64,000 nucleotides of DNA from CTSoil-043 sp963821235 (lineage in GTDB: Bacteria; Chloroflexota; Limnocylindria; Limnocylindrales; CSP1-4): positions 930,001 to 994,000 of the forward strand of contig CAWGCS010000001.1 in assembly GCA_963821235.1 (NCBI GenBank), read 5' to 3'. A program made the translations under genes and the position numbers. Below the pieces are notes generated by a model. The model made no database searches and was not told the DNA's origin. It saw nothing but the letters and a program-made list of their open reading frames with translations. This document shows positions 59,925 to 64,000 of the stretch, in pieces (within the stretch, counting starts at the first letter, position 1; each line of letters begins with the position of its first letter).

Positions 59925-60728
59925 ATGATTCTCGAAGCCCCGGGCTGCCGGGCAATCCTCGATCCGGAGCAGGGCGGTCGTCTGGCTTCGCTCGTCGTGG
60001 ACGGCCGGGACCTGCTCGTCGTGGACGGCCGGGACCTCTTCCACTGGGGCAGCTTCCCGATGGCGCCCTGGGTCGGGCGGCTTCGTCACGGGCGGTTCGC
60101 CTTTCGGGGGACGTGCGTCGAGCTCCCCCTCACTGCGCCGCCCCATGCTCTCCACGGATTGGTGACCCCGCTCGCTTGGCACGAGGTAGGCCCCGGGACG
60201 GTAGGCGTCGACCTGCCCCAACCCTGGCCGTGGCGGGGGCGGGTGGTCCACGCCCTGCGCCTCGGCGCCGACCGGCTCGACTTCCGCCTGGAGCTCCAGG
60301 CAGACGAGCCGATGCCCGCGGCGCTCGGCTGGCACCCCTGGTTCCGGACCGTCCTCCACGACCCGGCCGGCCGGGCCGCCGGCCCGCTCGAGCTGGACGT
60401 CCGGCCGGGCCGCATGTACGAGAACGATGCAGAGGACCTTCCCAGCGGCGCCCTCGTGCCCCCCATCGAGCGCCCCTGGGATTACTGCTTCACGGATCTC
60501 GCAGGCCCGCCGGTCGTCCGTTGGCCCGGCTTCCTGGAATTGGCCGTCGAATCGAGCTGCACCGATTGGGTCATCTACGACCGGGAGCCGCAGGGCCTCT
60601 GCGTCGAGCCGTGGACCGCGCCGCCCAACTCCCTGAACTTGCCCGCTCCGGCGGTCGTTGTGCCTGGGGAGCCGCTCGTGGCCACGATGACCTGGCGCTG
60701 GAGGCGCCTCGGCGAGCCAACCATCTGA
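59925..60728 (+). CDS. Aldose 1-epimerase family protein
   Basis: A 267-residue galactose-mutarotase-fold protein. GGRLASLVVDGRDLLV starts the sandwich; APHALHGLVTPLAWHEV carries the family His (P-x-A-L-H-G), ALGWHPWFRT the second His (G-W-H-P-W-F), and AVESSCTDWVIYDREPQGLC with CVEPWTAPPNSLN the catalytic Glu (V-E-P). It is shorter than GalM (about 340), as is usual for this subgroup. A 24-base tandem duplication near the start doubles the residues LVVDGRDL. AGGAG is 12 bases before the ATG. Confidence 0.88.
   Translation: MILEAPGCRAILDPEQGGRLASLVVDGRDLLVVDGRDLFHWGSFPMAPWVGRLRHGRFAFRGTCVELPLTAPPHALHGLVTPLAWHEVGPGTVGVDLPQPWPWRGRVVHALRLGADRLDFRLELQADEPMPAALGWHPWFRTVLHDPAGRAAGPLELDVRPGRMYENDAEDLPSGALVPPIERPWDYCFTDLAGPPVVRWPGFLELAVESSCTDWVIYDREPQGLCVEPWTAPPNSLNLPAPAVVVPGEPLVATMTWRWRRLGEPTI
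59991..60038 (+). repeat. 24-base tandem duplication inside the aldose-epimerase gene
   Basis: The unit starting CTCGTCGTGGACGGCCGGGA is present twice in direct contact, with only the last base different (G at 60014, C at 60038). It adds eight residues in frame. Confidence 0.9.
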
Positions 60729-60788
60729 CGGCCGCGTGGCCGCGCCACCGCGGCCGCGCCCGCCATCGACGGACGTCCCGCGAAGCCC

Positions 60789-60794
60789 CAGAAT
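60789..60794 (+). promoter_or_regulatory. -10-like hexamer CAGAAT, predicted leaderless start
   Basis: CAGAAT lies 7 bases before GTG at 60802. It departs from TANNNT in the first base, but the spacing equals that of the other leaderless cases. Confidence 0.4.
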
Positions 60795-60801
60795 CGGACT
60801 C

Positions 60802-62337
60802 GTGGCGACGGTCGACGAGCTCCGGGGCACGCTCCTGCCGGCGGCGGTCCCCGCGGCGCCGATCCCGGAGGCCGCGGCGGCCCGGGAGATCGCCTGGGTG
60901 CGGGTCCTCCGCTCGCGGGTGCCCGCCCTCGACGCGCTCGAGCCGGGTGACGTGGTCATCGCTCCGGCCGCCGTGGCGGCCGCCGTGGCGAGGAGCCCGG
61001 AGGACGCCATGACGCTGGCGGAGGCGCTCGACGGCCGCGCGGTGGCGCTCCTTGTGCCAGGTGCCGACGGCGAGCGTCTCTCGGCCTCCCTCGTGGACGC
61101 GGCCCTGGCCCTCGCCATCCCCGTGCTCCGCCTGCCCGATGTCGACGGCGCGGCCCTTGAGCGGAGCGTCATCGGCTGGCTCGTGAACCGCCGCGCGGCG
61201 CTGGAGGAACGGGCGACGGGCCTCGAACGGCGGCTCGAGCAGCTCGCCCTCGCCGGGGCCGACCTCGGCGCCCTCGTCGCCGCCTTCGGTGCCTTCCTCG
61301 GACGCGCCGCCGTGCTCGAGGGGCGGCGAGGCGACGCCCTGGCCGTCCATGCCCCGGCGGAGATGCCGGCCGCCGTCGCGGCAGCCAGCCGCTTCCTGGC
61401 CGCCGGCGCCGGCGTGGCCCTGCGGGTGGCGCTGCCGCTCCCCGCGGCGGATCCCGCGCGGCGGCCCGAGGTGGTCCGCTATGGCGAGCCCGCCCTGCGC
61501 GGGTCGCTCGTCCTCCTGGCCGACGCGCCGGTCGGGGAGCTGGAACGGATGGCGACCGAGCGTGCGGCCGCGCTGCTGGCCCTCGAGCTGTCGCGCGACG
61601 CGGCGGTCCACCGCGCCCGTGAGACCGCCCGGCGTTCGGAGGCGCTGCCGTCCGACGGGCCGCCGTGGGTCGTCCTGGTCGCCCGCCAGGTCGGCCGGGA
61701 GGACGTCGAGGAGCACGAGCAGCGGGAGGCGTTCCGGGCCGAGCTGCGGATGCTGGCCCCGAACCGTCGCCTGACCCTGCGCGGCGATTCGGAGAGCCTC
61801 GAGTTCCGCCTCGTGGCCGTCGCCGACGCCGCCGATCTGCAGGGCCTGGCCATCGCCGGCCGCGTCGCGAGCTTCCTGCGGCGCACCGTCGCCGTCTCGC
61901 GTCCGTTCTCGGATGCCGGCGGCAGGCCCGCGGCGGAGGCTGAGGCGCGCTCGACCCTGGAGGCAGCGGAGCGCTACGCGAGCTCGCCGCCGGTGGTCCG
62001 GGCAGATCGCCTGGCGGCCTATCGCCTGCTCGGCAACCTCCACAACCTCCCCGACGGCCTGGGGCTGGCCCGGGCCCTCCTGGAGCCCCTCCTCGCCGGG
62101 CGCCCGGCCCTCGTGGCCGAACGCCTCGAGACGCTCCGGGTGGTGCTGGACCGACCCGGCCTCGCCGAGGCGGCGGCCACCCTCGGCGTCCACCGCAACA
62201 CGATCGCCTATCGCATCCGGCGGATCGAGTCGCTGGGCGGCTGGGACCTCCAGGACCCCGAGCTGCGCCTCTCGCTCGCCGTTGCCGTGCGGATTGTGCA
62301 AAGAGCACAACTGGCGCCGGAATCCGCAACCGTCTGA
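60802..62337 (+). CDS. PucR family transcriptional regulator
   Basis: A 511-residue regulator of the PucR/CdaR group. Residues 1-115 form the purine-catabolism PucR domain (VATVDELRGTLLPAAV, LEPGDVVIAPAAVAAAV, DGRAVALLVPGADGE). A GGDEF-like middle part follows, and the C-terminal helix-turn-helix is LRVVLDRPGLAEAAATLGVH, RNTIAYRIRRIESL, the family's most conserved stretch. It usually controls use of nitrogen sources such as purines, and lies directly upstream of glutamine synthetase. GTG at 60802 was chosen because the domain begins there and CAGAAT is 7 bases upstream; GTG at 60736 would add a Pro-rich stretch. Confidence 0.88.
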   Translation: MATVDELRGTLLPAAVPAAPIPEAAAAREIAWVRVLRSRVPALDALEPGDVVIAPAAVAAAVARSPEDAMTLAEALDGRAVALLVPGADGERLSASLVDAALALAIPVLRLPDVDGAALERSVIGWLVNRRAALEERATGLERRLEQLALAGADLGALVAAFGAFLGRAAVLEGRRGDALAVHAPAEMPAAVAAASRFLAAGAGVALRVALPLPAADPARRPEVVRYGEPALRGSLVLLADAPVGELERMATERAAALLALELSRDAAVHRARETARRSEALPSDGPPWVVLVARQVGREDVEEHEQREAFRAELRMLAPNRRLTLRGDSESLEFRLVAVADAADLQGLAIAGRVASFLRRTVAVSRPFSDAGGRPAAEAEARSTLEAAERYASSPPVVRADRLAAYRLLGNLHNLPDGLGLARALLEPLLAGRPALVAERLETLRVVLDRPGLAEAAATLGVHRNTIAYRIRRIESLGGWDLQDPELRLSLAVAVRIVQRAQLAPESATV

Positions 62338-62353
62338 CGCACGCAACGCTTGC

Positions 62354-62359
62354 TATCCT
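62354..62359 (+). promoter_or_regulatory. -10-like hexamer TATCCT of glnA
   Basis: TTGCTATCCT lies 112 bases before the glnA start, in the gap after the PucR gene. The leader would be about 105 bases. Confidence 0.5.
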
Positions 62360-62470
62360 CGGCCTGTTGAGCAGACGAGCGCCCGTGATTTGGTGCGCGC
62401 GTCACAAAGTGGCCGCGGATCGGGCTGGGGAAAGGCCCGGGAGCGGCCTCCGACGCGAGGAGGAAGGTCC

Positions 62471-63820
62471 GTGGCCGAGGCCGGCGCGATGGAGCTGATC
62501 GAGAAGGCGAAGTCGGATGGGATCCGCTTCGTCCAGCTCCAGTTCACCGACATCCTGGGGATCGTCAAGGCCGTGACCATCCCCATCCACCAGATGGAGA
62601 GCTCGGTCAAGCACGGAACGTGGTTCGACGGGTCGTCGATCGAGGGCTTCACCCGGATCGCCGAGTCGGACCAGTACCTCATGCCCGACATGAGCACCTT
62701 CGCCGAGATCCCCTGGCAGCCCGGGTCCGGCTCGCGCGGCACTGCGCGGGTCATCTGCGACGTCTTCACCCCCCGCGGCGAGCCCTTCGTCGGCGACCCT
62801 CGCTTCGTCCTCCGGCGCCAGGTCGAGCGGGCCCGCAAGCTGGGCTTCGTCGTCAACATGGGCCCCGAGCTCGAGTTCTTCCTGTTCCGCCGCGACGACG
62901 GCAAGGTCACCCCCCTGCCGCACGACCTGGCCGGCTACTTCGACTTCTCGACCGACCTCGCCCAGGAGGTCCGCCAGGACATGGTGGACGCCCTCGAGGC
63001 GTTCGGGATCAAGGTCGAGGCCGCCCATCACGAGGTGGCGGCCGGCCAGCACGAGATCGACTTCGAGTACAGCGACGCCCTGAAGACGGCCGACAACGCG
63101 GTCACCTTCAAGTTCGCCCTCAAGGCCGTCGCCAACCAGCACGGGCTCTACGCGACGTTCATGCCCAAGCCGATCTTCGGCATCAACGGCTCGGGGATGC
63201 ACACCCACCAGAGCCTCTACTCGATCGAGAAGGGCCGCAACGCCTTCGCCGACCCGGACAACAAGTACGGGCTCTCGGACCTGGCGCGGTCCTACATGGC
63301 CGGCATCCTCGCCCATGCGAAGGGGATGGCCGCGGTCCTCGCGCCGACGGTCAACTCCTACAAGCGGCTCGTCCCTGGGTACGAGGCGCCGACCTACATC
63401 ACCTGGGGCCGGACGAACCGCTCGGCGCTCATCCGGGTGCCGATGATCTCGCCCGGCAAGAGCATCGAGGGCACCCGGGCCGAGGTGCGCTGCCCCGACC
63501 CTTCCAGCAACACCTACCTCGCCTTCGCCGTGATGATCGCGGCCGGCCTGGATGGCGTGGAGAAGGGCCTCACGCTCTCGGACCCGGTCGAGGAGAGCCT
63601 CTTCGAGATGGACGCCACCCGCGTCGCCGAGCGCGGCATCAAGGAGCTGCCCGGCACGCTCGGCCATGCGATCGAGGAGATGCGTGCCGACGCGGTGGTC
63701 TGCGAGGCGCTCGGCGACCATGTCCTGGAGCACTACGTCGAGGCCAAGACCGCGGAATGGGACGAGTACCGGACGCAGGTCACACAGTGGGAGCTCGACC
63801 GCTACCTCGAGGCGTTCTGA
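62471..63820 (+). CDS. glnA: Glutamine synthetase type I
   Basis: A 449-residue enzyme that makes glutamine from glutamate and ammonia with ATP. Blocks are VQLQFTDILGIVKAVTIPI, TWFDGSSIEGFTRIAESDQY, NMGPELEFFLFRRDDG, EAAHHEVAAGQHEIDFEYSD, FMPKPIFGINGSGMHTHQSL, KRLVPGYEAPTYITWGRTNR and VRCPDPSSNTYLAFAVMIAA. The length and the lack of the 25-residue insert and adenylylation Tyr region place it in the GSI-alpha group, regulated by feedback rather than adenylylation. GTG at 62471 has AGGAGGAAGG directly upstream. PucR control of nitrogen use fits the neighbour gene. Confidence 0.96.
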   Translation: MAEAGAMELIEKAKSDGIRFVQLQFTDILGIVKAVTIPIHQMESSVKHGTWFDGSSIEGFTRIAESDQYLMPDMSTFAEIPWQPGSGSRGTARVICDVFTPRGEPFVGDPRFVLRRQVERARKLGFVVNMGPELEFFLFRRDDGKVTPLPHDLAGYFDFSTDLAQEVRQDMVDALEAFGIKVEAAHHEVAAGQHEIDFEYSDALKTADNAVTFKFALKAVANQHGLYATFMPKPIFGINGSGMHTHQSLYSIEKGRNAFADPDNKYGLSDLARSYMAGILAHAKGMAAVLAPTVNSYKRLVPGYEAPTYITWGRTNRSALIRVPMISPGKSIEGTRAEVRCPDPSSNTYLAFAVMIAAGLDGVEKGLTLSDPVEESLFEMDATRVAERGIKELPGTLGHAIEEMRADAVVCEALGDHVLEHYVEAKTAEWDEYRTQVTQWELDRYLEAF

Positions 63821-63833
63821 GCCACTGAGCGGT

Positions 63834-63854
63834 GCGCCTCCTCCGGGGAGGCGC
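63834..63854 (+). terminator. Hairpin terminator of glnA
   Basis: A perfect 8-bp stem (GCGCCTCC with GGAGGCGC) and 5-base loop lie 13 bases after the stop codon. Confidence 0.6.
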
Positions 63855-63859
63855 GGCGA

Positions 63860-63896
63860 ACGGCCTCGGCACCGGCTCACCCGGCGCCGGGGCCGT
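63860..63896. terminator. Second, longer hairpin (possibly bidirectional)
   Basis: Arms 63860-63875 and 63881-63896 pair over 16 positions with one A-C mismatch and a 5-base loop (CTCAC). It lies between glnA and a leftward gene that ends at 63946, so it may serve both. Confidence 0.55.
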
Positions 63897-63945
63897 TCCG
63901 CGTCCGGGTGGTGGCGGGGAACCTGCGGCCGGTCGCCCGACGACC

Positions 63946-64000
63946 TCACGCGGCCGGGAACGCCACGGCCAGGTAGCCGACCGTGCGGCGCGGGTCGGTG
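63946..64000 (-). CDS. C-terminal end of an unidentified protein (partial)
   Basis: On the minus strand a frame enters from the window edge and ends in TGA at 63946-63948. The 17 visible residues (TDPRRTVGYLAVAFPAA) look like protein, and the hairpin just downstream fits a gene end. Too little is present to name it. Confidence 0.4.
   Translation of the reverse strand, partial: TDPRRTVGYLAVAFPAA

Overview
The window is bacterial chromosomal DNA of very high GC content. It carries tightly packed operons with many 1-4 base stop/start overlaps (ATGA, GTGA, TTGA) and frequent GTG and TTG starts. Gene content includes a GSI-alpha-type glutamine synthetase, a ResB-type cytochrome c biogenesis protein, a remnant of an F420-dependent LLM oxidoreductase, an orphan CpaF ATPase, a DUF2652 protein and extracytoplasmic parvulins. 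No outer-membrane genes are seen. This suggests a Chloroflexota lineage (perhaps Limnocylindria-like), with Actinomycetota as the alternative. The placement is an inference from gene content only.

Layout. (1) 1-12.1 kb: a surface-polysaccharide locus with a Wzm/Wzt-type ABC exporter, WecB-like UDP-GlcNAc 2-epimerase and WecC-like UDP-sugar dehydrogenase (a route to UDP-ManNAcA), four glycosyltransferases and a methyltransferase. (2) 12.2-16.6 kb: an operon for an anchored tandem parvulin, MazG, RNase PH and RdgB, covering extracytoplasmic folding, RNA processing and nucleotide-pool cleaning. (3) 16.7-23.3 kb: a cohesin-like anchored protein, a large Cys-rich lipoprotein with a halocin-C8-like centre, a MarR regulator divergent from a small monooxygenase-like protein, DUF2652, and a CpaF ATPase fused to a RidA domain. 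(4) 23.5-27.2 kb: an EtfB-EtfA-acyl-CoA dehydrogenase operon. (5) 27.2-36.2 kb: a patchwork of a GT-C mannosyltransferase-like protein, decayed TetR and phzF fragments, a TetR-controlled membrane protein, an ECF sigma/Kelch anti-sigma pair, a tRNA-Pro whose promoter and 5' half are duplicated around a serine-hydrolase lipoprotein, and a lipoprotein whose membrane tail is cut off by an in-frame TAG. (6) 36.3-45.3 kb: a CaiB-type CoA-transferase, a GyrI-like protein, a frameshifted LLM oxidoreductase and a complete Dpp/Opp-type peptide transporter. (7) 45.3-50.2 kb: an Lrp regulator, a diguanylate cyclase, cystathionine gamma-synthase and ResB. (8) 50.1-60.7 kb: an amino-sugar cassette (ABC importer, SDR, SIS isomerase, NagA, ROK kinase-like protein) divergent, across a double ROK operator, from an SDR and an aldose-1-epimerase. 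(9) 60.8-64 kb: a PucR regulator, glutamine synthetase and the tail of an unidentified gene.

Many genes have a TANNNT -10 hexamer only 6-8 bases before the start codon, which predicts leaderless mRNAs. At 4.26-4.50 kb two divergent operons each seem to begin with a leaderless mini-ORF (10 and 14 codons) whose TGA overlaps the GTG of the first real gene. Other points worth following are the halocin-like lipoprotein, the CpaF-RidA fusion, the tRNA-flanked cargo and the TAG-split lipoprotein.
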